NCBI GenBank assembly: GCA_915063485.1
Contig: CAJZDJ010000049.1
Location: 1-14,722 of the forward strand
DNA from: an uncultured Actinomyces sp.
GTDB taxonomy: Bacteria > Actinomycetota > Actinomycetes > Actinomycetales > Actinomycetaceae
Length of the DNA: 14,722 nucleotides
Reading direction: 5' to 3'
The translations under genes and the position numbers were made by a program. Numbering within the stretch: position 1 is the stretch's first letter; each line of letters opens with the position of its first letter. This document shows positions 1 through 10,109 of the stretch, one piece after another. The notes under the pieces were generated by a model. The model was not told the origin of the DNA and made no database searches. It was given only the letters and a program-made list of their open reading frames with translations.

Positions 1-1616
1 CCCTGAAACTACTGTTGGGCAGCAAAGCTGACCCGGCGATTGTGCGCGCGGGCACCCAGCGTTGCGTGGTTGAGGGGGCCTTTGCTTTAGAAGAAGACGC
101 CAAGTGCATCCAAATCGCTCAGGAAGCCGGCTGCGAAATTGAAGATGACCTGTTGCTAGCCTCCCGGGTAGTGCCTGCAACTGGTCGCTCGCGTGCACAC
201 CTAGGGGGCCGCGCCGTACCTGCCTCGGTACTTGGCCAGGTGGGTAGTCGCTTAGTGTCTATCCATGGGCAAGCTGACCAGCTGCGCCTGCGTACCGCCG
301 CCGCTCAACGCCGCGCCCTGGACGCCGTCGGAGGTAGCGAGCATGAACAGCTGTGCCGCCAATACAGCAGCTGCTACCGCGCCTGGAACCAGGCCCGCCA
401 AGACCTAGAAACCTGGCGTGAACAGGCCCTGGCTCGTGAAGGCGAAATTGCTGGCCTGCGTCACGCCCTCGAACAGCTAGAAGCCCTAGACCCCAAGCCG
501 GGGGAGGACCAGGCCCTAGCTGAAGAAGCCTCCCGCCTAGAAAACCTAGACCTGCTGCGTAGTGGGGCCGCCCAGGCCGCCAACGCTATTAGCGGCGATG
601 AGCTTAACGACGACGTCGCTAACGTTATCGCGCTAGTTTCCGTGGCCCGCCGCTCACTAGAAAACGCTGCCGACCACGACTCGCGCCTAGCCTCCCTAAT
701 GCCCCGTCTTAACGAAGTGGCAGCTTTAACCAGTGACCTAGCCATGGAGCTAACCGACTACCTGGCTGACCTCGATGCCGACCCTGACCGCCTGGCCTGG
801 GTACATGAGCGGCGCGAACAGCTACGGCGCGGTTGCCTAGAAATTGGTGGCTTGGGCCAAGTATTTGCCAATGTAGATGAGCTACTAGCTTTTGGCCAGC
901 ACTGCGCCGTCCGCCTAGCTCAACTAGATGGGCCGCTAGATCGTGAAGCAGAGCTAGCAGCTGAAGTTGAGCGCACCGGCAAAGAACTAAAAACTGTTGC
1001 CAAACGCCTAAGCCAAGCCCGCACCAAACTCGCCAAGCTACTAAGCCAGCAGGTCAGTGCCGAGCTGGAGGGTTTAATGATGCGCGGGGCTAAGCTGCAA
1101 GTACGGCTTGACCCGTTAGAGCAGCCCGGCCCTACCGGCATGGAAGAAGTAGAGCTGCTGCTACGCGCCCACCCTGGCGCGGCGGCGCTACCGCTAGAAA
1201 AAGGCGCCAGTGGCGGTGAACTAAGCCGTATCATGCTGGCCTTGGAAGTGGTTCTGGCACAGCACACCGCCACCAAACGCCACACCTTCGTCTTTGACGA
1301 AATTGACGCCGGTGTTGGTGGGCGCGCCGCCGTAGAAATCGGCCGTCGCTTAGCTGCCCTGGCCCGTCACCATCAGGTGATTGTGGTTACGCACCTAGCG
1401 CAAGTAGCCGCCTGGGCTCAAACCCAACTGGTTGTAGTCAAACAGGTGGGACAAGCCAGTAATGAAGCCACAACCACCGCCGTCGAGACCGTAAGCGGAC
1501 CTGAGCGAGTGCGGGAACTGGCGCGAATGCTATCAGGACAAAGTGACTCACAAACGGCTTTACGCCACGCCGAGGAGTTACTTGAACAAGCGAACATGGC
1601 ACAATCGAAACTGTGA
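1..1616 (+). CDS. recN: DNA repair protein RecN, C-terminal part (5' end outside window)
   Basis: RecN is an SMC-like ATPase that acts early in double-strand break repair. The open frame runs from the window edge (first whole codon at 3); the residues LKLLLGSKADPAIVRAG match the family segment just after the P-loop, so Walker A lies upstream and is missing. About 537 residues are visible. They include a long charged coiled-coil middle (roughly nt 330-1080), the ABC signature SGGELSRIMLALE (around nt 1209-1247), Walker B FVFDEIDAGVGG (around nt 1287-1322) and the H-loop VIVVTHLAQVA. The TTG at 15 is not a real start. The stop overlaps the steA start by four bases (GTGA), which implies translational coupling. 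An SOS operator, if present, would lie upstream of the window. Leucine codons are mostly CTA and CTG, giving very dense CTAG tetramers. Confidence 0.96.
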   Translation, partial: LKLLLGSKADPAIVRAGTQRCVVEGAFALEEDAKCIQIAQEAGCEIEDDLLLASRVVPATGRSRAHLGGRAVPASVLGQVGSRLVSIHGQADQLRLRTAAAQRRALDAVGGSEHEQLCRQYSSCYRAWNQARQDLETWREQALAREGEIAGLRHALEQLEALDPKPGEDQALAEEASRLENLDLLRSGAAQAANAISGDELNDDVANVIALVSVARRSLENAADHDSRLASLMPRLNEVAALTSDLAMELTDYLADLDADPDRLAWVHERREQLRRGCLEIGGLGQVFANVDELLAFGQHCAVRLAQLDGPLDREAELAAEVERTGKELKTVAKRLSQARTKLAKLLSQQVSAELEGLMMRGAKLQVRLDPLEQPGPTGMEEVELLLRAHPGAAALPLEKGASGGELSRIMLALEVVLAQHTATKRHTFVFDEIDAGVGGRAAVEIGRRLAALARHHQVIVVTHLAQVAAWAQTQLVVVKQVGQASNEATTTAVETVSGPERVRELARMLSGQSDSQTALRHAEELLEQANMAQSKL

Positions 1617-2818
1617 AGCTACCCTTCCGTAAAAATGCAGCGTCCACCGCAGACCTATCACAGGGTCGAGTGCGGGTAGATACGCGTACCAAGAATCTAA
1701 CCAAACGCCTACAACCAGGCGAAATTGCCGTCATCGACCACGGCGACCTAGACCGGGTAGCCGCCGAAGCCCTGGTGGAATGCCAGGTGCGGGCAGTTCT
1801 TAACGCCTCGCCGTCGGTGTCAGGGCGTTACCCCAACCTAGGCCCAGACGTGCTGCTAGACAACGGCATTGTGCTAATTGACGGCCTAGGCCCAGACATC
1901 ATGACCCTACATGAGGGCAGCCAAATACGCATTGAGGAAGACGGCCAGGTTTTCTCCAAATCCGGCAAGCTAATCGCCCAGGGCACGCTACAAACCAAAG
2001 AAAGCGTAGCCCAGCTGATGGACCAAGCCCGCCAGGGCCTATCGCACCAGTTGGAAGCCTTCGCCGCCAACACCATGGACTATATGAAGCAGGAACGCGA
2101 CCTGCTGCTAAACGACGTGGGTATGCCTGAGCTACGCACCAACTTCTCCGGCAAACATGTGCTGGTAGTGGTGCGTGGCTACAGCTACAAAGAAGACCTA
2201 AAAGCGCTACGCTCCTACATTCGTGAATATCGCCCCATCATCATTGGTGTAGACGGCGGCGCTGACGCGGTTATGGAAATCGGTTTCAAACCCGACCTGG
2301 TAGTTGGGGATATGGACTCAGTTTCCGACAAAGCCCTAAAGAGCGGCGCCGAGATTATTGTGCACGCCTACCGTGACGGTCGCGCCCCCGGCCTGGCGCG
2401 AGTAGAAGAGCTAGGGGTAGAGCACACTGTCTTTGCCGCCACCGGCACCAGCGAAGACATCGCCATGCTGATCGCTGATTCTGGCGGCGCCCAGCTGATC
2501 GTGGCGGTGGGCACGCACGTAACCTTGCTGGAATTTTTAGACAAGGGCCGTGAAGGTATGAGCTCCACCTTCCTAACCCGCCTTAAGGTAGGCTCCAAGC
2601 TGATTGACGCCAAGGGCGTCTCGCAGATCTACCACACCCGCGTCTCTAACTGGCAAATTATTTTGCTGGCACTAGCTGGACTACTAGCCATTTTTGCGGC
2701 GCTATACGCTACACCTGCTGGTCAGACCCTATTAGGGCTGATGGCGGCCGGTATTGATGACATGGTTGATACCGTGCGTTCATGGGTTGGCCTACGCCCC
2801 ACCACCCCCAATATTTAA
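1613..2818 (+). CDS. steA: SteA-type cytokinetic ring / cell-separation protein
   Basis: A 401-residue homologue of SteA (Rv1697 in M. tuberculosis), known in Corynebacterium as a partner of SteB in the RipC-FtsEX cell-separation pathway. The N-terminal block RVDTRTKNLTKRLQPGEIAVIDH and the segment SGRYPNLGP (70-78) are family hallmarks. Residues about 180-300 resemble thiamin pyrophosphokinase, with DGGAD (214-218), PDLVVGDMDSV (227-237) and acidic residues retained. One transmembrane helix (about 347-367) lies near the C-terminus, with a short tail ending at residue 401, so the bulk is probably cytoplasmic. The GTG start at 1613 overlaps the recN stop; no good Shine-Dalgarno is seen nearby, consistent with coupling to recN. 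Whether the kinase-like domain has any catalytic activity is unknown to me. Confidence 0.92.
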   Translation: MKLPFRKNAASTADLSQGRVRVDTRTKNLTKRLQPGEIAVIDHGDLDRVAAEALVECQVRAVLNASPSVSGRYPNLGPDVLLDNGIVLIDGLGPDIMTLHEGSQIRIEEDGQVFSKSGKLIAQGTLQTKESVAQLMDQARQGLSHQLEAFAANTMDYMKQERDLLLNDVGMPELRTNFSGKHVLVVVRGYSYKEDLKALRSYIREYRPIIIGVDGGADAVMEIGFKPDLVVGDMDSVSDKALKSGAEIIVHAYRDGRAPGLARVEELGVEHTVFAATGTSEDIAMLIADSGGAQLIVAVGTHVTLLEFLDKGREGMSSTFLTRLKVGSKLIDAKGVSQIYHTRVSNWQIILLALAGLLAIFAALYATPAGQTLLGLMAAGIDDMVDTVRSWVGLRPTTPNI

Positions 2819-2829
2819 GGACTACTGCC

Positions 2830-3744
2830 ATGATTGACTTTCGCTACCACCTAGTTTCTTTGATCGCGGTGTTCATGGCGCTAGCTGTCGGCGTGGTGTT
2901 GGGGGCCGGCCCCTTGCAGGGTACGCTCGGCAGCGCACTATCTGACCAGGTCACCCAGCTGCGTGCAGACCGCAACAGCCTCTCACGCAACCTGGAAACC
3001 ACCCAGAAAGCCGTCAACGACCGCGACAGCTACATTAGCGCCAGCTCCAAGACCCTACTGGCAGGGTCTTTGTCCGGTCAGCGAGTGGCTGTGGTGAGCC
3101 TGCCGGGAGCCAATAGCGACGACGTCGACGCTACCGTAAGCGCCCTGACCAACGCCGGCGCCACCATCAGCGCCCGCGTGAGCCTAACCGACGCCTGGGT
3201 GAGCAAGAGCCGCGAAACTTTCCGCTCCACCTACGCCGCCCAGTTCGCCAGCTACCTGCCCGGCACCGTTAAGGCCGCCAGCGGCAACGAACTGCTGGGC
3301 CAGGGTCTAGCCGTAGCCCTAACCAGCCCCGAATCCCAGGGCTCAAACCTGCAGGATCTACTCACCGCCTCTGAAAACCCCCTGATCAAGGTGGAAAGCA
3401 AGGATGGTGTCGCCGGGCGCATTGTGGTAGTAGGCCCGCGTTCAGTTGACCCCAAGAGCGTCAACTCCACCGAGGCTTCAGCCCAAAACACCAACTGGCT
3501 TACCGCTCTGCGCGGCGTCAGCTCCGTGGCCCCCACCGTACTGGAGGGCGCCGCTAACAGCGACACAGACCTAGTTTCAGCCGCCCGCAGCGCCGGCACC
3601 ACCCTAACCACCGTGGACAGTGTGGGCTCAGCCCCCGCCGCAGTTACCTCCGCCCTGGCCCTGGCCAACGCCAAGGCGGCCACCAAAGCCTCCTACGGTT
3701 TCGCCGCTAACGCCGACGCCCTCATGCCCGGCGTGGCCAAGTAG
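2830..3744 (+). CDS. steB: SteB / MctB-family membrane-anchored protein
   Basis: A 304-residue protein of the family annotated as copper transporter MctB in mycobacteria and SteB in Corynebacterium. The start MIDFRYHLVSLIAVFMALAVG is characteristic. I chose ATG 2830 over an in-frame upstream ATG at 2782 because AAGGA (2817-2821) sits eight bases before it and the family begins at this motif. Layout: one N-terminal membrane anchor (about 7-27), a coiled coil (about 37-70, rich in Q, R, N and E) and an Ala/Ser-rich extracytoplasmic domain to the end. No metal-binding Cys, His or Met cluster stands out; there is no cysteine in the protein. Direct linkage after steA favours a SteA-SteB role in septal hydrolase control over copper export; that preference is inferred from context. 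Confidence 0.88.
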   Translation: MIDFRYHLVSLIAVFMALAVGVVLGAGPLQGTLGSALSDQVTQLRADRNSLSRNLETTQKAVNDRDSYISASSKTLLAGSLSGQRVAVVSLPGANSDDVDATVSALTNAGATISARVSLTDAWVSKSRETFRSTYAAQFASYLPGTVKAASGNELLGQGLAVALTSPESQGSNLQDLLTASENPLIKVESKDGVAGRIVVVGPRSVDPKSVNSTEASAQNTNWLTALRGVSSVAPTVLEGAANSDTDLVSAARSAGTTLTTVDSVGSAPAAVTSALALANAKAATKASYGFAANADALMPGVAK

Positions 3745-3754
3745 CAGCCAAGTA

Positions 3755-3778
3755 AAACAGGAGCGAATAAACAGGAGC
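3755..3778 (+). repeat. Tandem 10-bp repeat duplicating a Shine-Dalgarno
   Basis: AAACAGGAGC occurs at 3755-3764 and again at 3769-3778, a 14-base period in the 41-base gap between steB and the MraY-like gene. The second copy places AGGAG (3773-3777) eight bases before the ATG at 3786 and is the working ribosome site. The first has no start codon at a usable distance. It may be a slippage duplication or a standby ribosome site. Confidence 0.6.
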
Positions 3779-3785
3779 TAGCCTT

Positions 3786-4736
3786 ATGCGCCTTAGTATC
3801 AGCCCCCGGCAGCTGCCCGTAGTGGGCGCCGGCATCGGGGTATGCGCCGGCCTTGGTTATGTGCTGCGCCGCAAACGCATTAAAGCCAGCCAATGGGAAC
3901 GCACTAATTTCCACGGCGTCACCGTGAGCCTACGCGGAGGCGTGGCCATGGCCGGTGCCGCCGTGGCTAGTGCCGCCGTGGCCAGCGCGCTCAGCGATCA
4001 GCCCCGTGCCGCCCTGGGTGGGGTAGTAGCTTCCTTGGGTGGGGGCCTGGCCGGCTATATCGACGACGTCGATCAAGGCGCCCACGACGGCGGCAAGGTA
4101 GCTAAAGGACTCAAGGGCCACCTAGGCGCCCTAGCCCACGGGCAGGTAACTACCGGCGTAATCAAAATCGCTGGAATTGGCGCTAGTGCGCTCGCGGCAA
4201 GCGCCCTGGTGGGGTCTAAAGCCACCAGCGTGGGCGGGAAAGTAGCGGACCTGGCGCTAAATACGGTGCTAATTGCTGGCACCGCTAACCTGGCGAACCT
4301 GTTGGATCTGCGTCCAGGGCGGGCGCTTAAGGCCACAGTGCTGGTGGCAGCACCGCTAAGCTACTTCAGCTGCGCGGCTGCAAAGCCTGAGGCCTCGGGG
4401 GCGTCAGGTGCGCCGTCAGCCAAGCCAGTTTCACCGGCTTCAACCTCAGGGGCTAGCGCTCAGCGTTTGCTGGCTAGCGGGCTTAACGCCGCCGCTATCA
4501 CTGCCCTAGTGGAAGACCTACAAGAAACCACCATGCTGGGAGACACCGGCGCCAACGCTGCCGGCGCCCTGCTGGGTACCTCCCTGGCAGCCAATGACTC
4601 CTGGAAATTGCGTCTGGGGACCACCCTGGGCGTGGTGGGTTTGATTCTGGCTTCTGAGAAAGTCTCGTTTTCGAAGGTGATTGCCGCCAACCCGGCCCTG
4701 AACTGGCTTGACCAGCTATGGCGTCGCCCGCTGTAA
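3786..4736 (+). CDS. MraY/WecA-like membrane phosphotransferase homologue, short form
   Basis: A 316-residue, Ala/Gly-rich, multi-pass membrane protein. I place it in the polyprenyl-phosphate sugar-1-phosphate transferase superfamily (MraY/WecA) because the family's landmarks appear in order: ERTNFHGVTVSLRGG (38-52, like the RxNxxGxxVxxxGG entry motif), YIDDVDQ (91-97, the Asp-Asp pair), KGLKGHLGAL (107-116), ANLANLLDLRPGRALK (167-182, corresponding to the N-x-DGLDGLA region) and MLGDTGANAAGALLG (250-264, corresponding to the FMGDTGSLALG motif). The DGLDGLA box is degenerate, and an Ala/Ser/Pro-rich loop (198-226) interrupts the second half. At 316 residues it is near the low end of the family. 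It precedes a flippase and a glycosyltransferase, suggesting lipid-linked glycan work; substrate and activity are unproven. Its 3' end overlaps murJ by 19 bases. Confidence 0.72.
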   Translation: MRLSISPRQLPVVGAGIGVCAGLGYVLRRKRIKASQWERTNFHGVTVSLRGGVAMAGAAVASAAVASALSDQPRAALGGVVASLGGGLAGYIDDVDQGAHDGGKVAKGLKGHLGALAHGQVTTGVIKIAGIGASALAASALVGSKATSVGGKVADLALNTVLIAGTANLANLLDLRPGRALKATVLVAAPLSYFSCAAAKPEASGASGAPSAKPVSPASTSGASAQRLLASGLNAAAITALVEDLQETTMLGDTGANAAGALLGTSLAANDSWKLRLGTTLGVVGLILASEKVSFSKVIAANPALNWLDQLWRRPL

Positions 4737-6385
4737 AATCTCACGGCGCCCACCCGGAGGATGAAGGCCTCACTTCTGCTAATCAAGGCGCTAAGACCGG
4801 CGCCTCCCTGGGAGCTAAAGCAGGCCAGGTAGGCACCTTCACCCTAGCCTCGCGACTGCTGGGATTTTTGCGCTGGGTAGTGCAGGCCGCCACGGTTGGC
4901 TCTGGCGCCATGGCGGGGGCCTACAGCTCCGCCAACCAGATCCCCAACGTGTTTTACGAGGTGGTGGTGGGTGGAGCCCTGGCTGGCACAGTAGTACCCC
5001 TGCTAGCTGGCGCTATTGCCCACGGTCAACGCGAAAAGGTGCGTGAGACTGCTAGTGGCCTGCTGGGTTTAACCCTGGCAGTGCTGGTGCCCCTGGCAGT
5101 GTTGATGGCGTTATTTGCTGAGCCTTTGGCGCAGCTGTTGGTCACCAGCGACACTCGCATGGGCGGCGATAAGGCAGCAATTGTCTACTGGGGTGGCAGT
5201 CATCAGTTGGTGGTGGCGTTTTTGCGCATGTTTGCCCTGCAAATCCCGCTTTATGGCTTGGGTGTGGTGCTCACTGGCGTGCTGCAGGCTTACAACCGTT
5301 TTACCTGGCCGGCGCTGGCCCCGATTTTTTCCAGTCTGGTAGTGATGCTTACCTATGGCATCTATGGCGCGCTTATAGATGCAGGTCACTACGCTCAGGC
5401 GGTGCTTACCCTGGGATGGGGTACAACTGCGGGCGTGGCCGCGCTGAGCTTGCCGCTGCTGTGGCCGGTGCATCGCCTAGGGCTGGGGCTGCGTGCACGC
5501 CTGCGTCTGCCTGCGGGTACTTTCACCCAGCTGCGCTCACTGGCCGGGGCGGGGATTGCAGCCCTGATTGCCCAGCAGATAAGCGTGCTAACGGTGGTGG
5601 CGGTGGCGCGTCGCTACGGCAGTGCCGGCACGATCGCTATCTACCAGTACACCCAGGCTATCTACGTTTTGCCCTATGCGGTTCTCGCAGTGCCCCTGGC
5701 CACGGTGGTATATCCGCAGTTGGCGGCCCGTTTAGCGGCTAAGCATGTTTCACGTGAGACAAAGGATCTAATCGCTAACTCCACAGCTTTGGTTACTTTG
5801 GCTGCCTGCGTGGGCGCGGGGGCTTTGATGCTCGGGGCGCCGGTGGCCCAACAGGTATTTGGGCTGATCACCACCGTGGACTATATGGGAGCCGCGCTAG
5901 TGGCTTTCGCCCCGGGCCTGGTGGGTTACGCCCTGATTTATCAGCTCACCCGGGTGCTTTATGTGCTCGACGCCGCCCGTAGCGCCGCCCTGGCTACTTG
6001 CCTGGGTTGGTTGGTGGTAGCCGGCGCCAGCTGGATGTTCAGCGCCAATGCTAAAGGCCCAGCGGTGCTGGTGTATCTGGGCGCTGCCTCCTCAGCTGGT
6101 ATGAGCCTGGCTGGAGTGGCTTTAGCACTGGTATTAGCGCGCCGGGTAGGGGCTAGAGCCTTGGTGCCCAGCTTGAAAATCGTGGCGGTGTATCTGGTGG
6201 TGAGCGCACCGGCATTAGCGCTAGCACAGCTACTTGACCCCACTAGTGCGCTAGGAATAGTGGGCCTGTTAGCTTTGGCTTTAGCCGTAGCTGGCGTTAT
6301 AGCCCTAGGTGGAGTCCGTTTGGTACCTCAAAGCATTAAAGTGCTGCGCTCACGTAAAGCGCTGGCTAAAACTGATCAGGAGTGA
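4718..6385 (+). CDS. murJ: MurJ-family (MOP superfamily) lipid-linked precursor flippase
   Basis: A 555-residue polytopic membrane protein with about 14 predicted helices. After a cytoplasmic leader of about 40 residues, the segment LASRLLGFLRWVV and the following ANQIPNVFYEVVVGGALAGTVVPLL match the MurJ/MviN N-terminal signature (Arg residues, IPN, Gly-Ala pair). MurJ flips lipid II across the cytoplasmic membrane. This protein lacks the long pseudokinase-like C-terminal extension of mycobacterial MviN. The ATG at 4718 lies inside the upstream gene and has no clear Shine-Dalgarno, so translation is probably coupled; no other plausible start exists before the first helix. Because a MraY-like protein and a glycosyltransferase flank it, the cargo may be a different lipid-linked sugar. 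Third positions are richer in G and T than in recN or steA. A parS-like sequence lies within codons 344-348. Confidence 0.87.
   Translation: MASPAVKSHGAHPEDEGLTSANQGAKTGASLGAKAGQVGTFTLASRLLGFLRWVVQAATVGSGAMAGAYSSANQIPNVFYEVVVGGALAGTVVPLLAGAIAHGQREKVRETASGLLGLTLAVLVPLAVLMALFAEPLAQLLVTSDTRMGGDKAAIVYWGGSHQLVVAFLRMFALQIPLYGLGVVLTGVLQAYNRFTWPALAPIFSSLVVMLTYGIYGALIDAGHYAQAVLTLGWGTTAGVAALSLPLLWPVHRLGLGLRARLRLPAGTFTQLRSLAGAGIAALIAQQISVLTVVAVARRYGSAGTIAIYQYTQAIYVLPYAVLAVPLATVVYPQLAARLAAKHVSRETKDLIANSTALVTLAACVGAGALMLGAPVAQQVFGLITTVDYMGAALVAFAPGLVGYALIYQLTRVLYVLDAARSAALATCLGWLVVAGASWMFSANAKGPAVLVYLGAASSAGMSLAGVALALVLARRVGARALVPSLKIVAVYLVVSAPALALAQLLDPTSALGIVGLLALALAVAGVIALGGVRLVPQSIKVLRSRKALAKTDQE
5746..5761. 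promoter_or_regulatory. parS-like ParB-binding site inside murJ
   Basis: TGTTTCACGTGAGACA matches the bacterial parS consensus TGTTTCACGTGAAACA at 15 of 16 positions. The core TTTCACGTGA is intact and the mismatch is in one outer half. It encodes Val-Ser-Arg-Glu-Thr in murJ (codons 344-348). The single difference is the wobble base of the Glu codon, so a perfect site would have been protein-neutral. By simple counting, a match this good is expected roughly 0.0002 times in a window this size. ParB binding itself is inferred. Confidence 0.68.
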
Positions 6386-6387
6386 GC

Positions 6388-9378
<2,991 letters not shown>

Positions 9379-9379
<1 letters not shown>

Positions 9380-10053
9380 TGCAGTTGCGTGATGAGCGCG
9401 ATCTTAGTCGGGAGCTGGTAAGTCACCAGCGTATGTGGTCTGGGCCGGTGTTTGCTTTGGATGCGGACACGTTGCGCTTGGAGCCGGGTGCGGATCCGAT
9501 TGGGCGCCAGTATTTGGCGCATCATGGGGCTGTGGCGGTGGTGGCTTTGCGTGAGGGTGAGGATTCTTCCCAGCCTGACGGCGCCCCGGAGGTGCTTATG
9601 ATCCGCCAGTATCGTCACCCGGTGCGCGCTAACCTATGGGAGTTGCCGGCGGGTTTGATGGATCATGCGGGTGAGTCTGCTTTGGTGGCGGCTGAGCGTG
9701 AGCTGCGTGAGGAGACTGATATGGAGGCGCTCACTTGGCACACCTTGGTGGATGTGTTTTCTTCGGCTGGCTGTTTGACTGAGTCGCTGCGGGTGCTGCT
9801 GGCGCGGGATTTGCGTCGCGTGGAGCGTAACGATTTTGTGCGTGAAGATGAGGAAGCTGATTTGCGTCCCACCTGGGTGCCTTTGGCGCAGGCGGTGGAT
9901 GCGGCGTTAGCTGGCCAGATTCATAATGCGGCGGCGGTGGCTGGCTTGCTGGCTACGGAGCGGATGCGTGCAAAGGGCTGGCAGGGGCTGCGTAGTGCGG
10001 ATGCGCCGTGGCTGCGGGCTCCTTATGGCTTTGAGGTTGAGCCTGAGCTTTAA
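9379..10053 (+). CDS. NUDIX hydrolase, ADP-ribose pyrophosphatase type
   Basis: A 224-residue NUDIX protein, syntenic with Rv1700 of M. tuberculosis, which hydrolyses ADP-ribose to AMP and ribose 5-phosphate. The NUDIX box runs about 92-115: GLMDHAGE then AERELREETDM. The catalytic Glu residues of RELREE are present, but the Gly usual near the end of the box is Asp (EETDM). WELPAGL just before the box and VFSSAGCLTESLRVLLAR after it fit the ADPRase subgroup. The start ATG overlaps the pyrG stop (TGATG) and is preceded by GAGAGGA at 9366-9372, so it is coupled to pyrG. Leu codons by my count are 15 TTG and 1 CTA of 29, opposite in style to recN or sufB. Exact substrate is inferred. Confidence 0.9.
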
Positions 10054-10093
10054 GCTGTTAGCTAGCTGTTTGGCGCTGTAACTGGGGCGGGGT

Positions 10094-10109
10094 TGCTAGG
10101 GTGGAAATT
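10094..10109 (+). promoter_or_regulatory. Extended -10 promoter giving a leaderless nitroreductase mRNA
   Basis: TGC-TAGGGT (10094-10102) is an extended -10 element. Seven bases separate its last T from ATG 10110, so the start codon would itself be +1. It shares TAGG-S-TGGAA with the pyrG promoter. TTGGCG at 10070-10075 is 21 bases upstream of the -10, too far for a normal -35. Confidence 0.58.

Noticed and set aside
15..17. TTG as a recN start codon
   Set aside because: The frame is open to the window edge and the upstream residues (LKLLL) fit the RecN family, so the gene starts outside.
3252..3686. 144-codon minus-strand frame over steB
   Set aside because: An Ala/Ser/Arg-rich shadow of the Ala/Ser-rich steB coding strand, with no motif.
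5416..5742. 108-codon + strand frame inside murJ
   Set aside because: Out-of-frame shadow within a clear MurJ coding region; no Shine-Dalgarno and a composition unlike a real protein.
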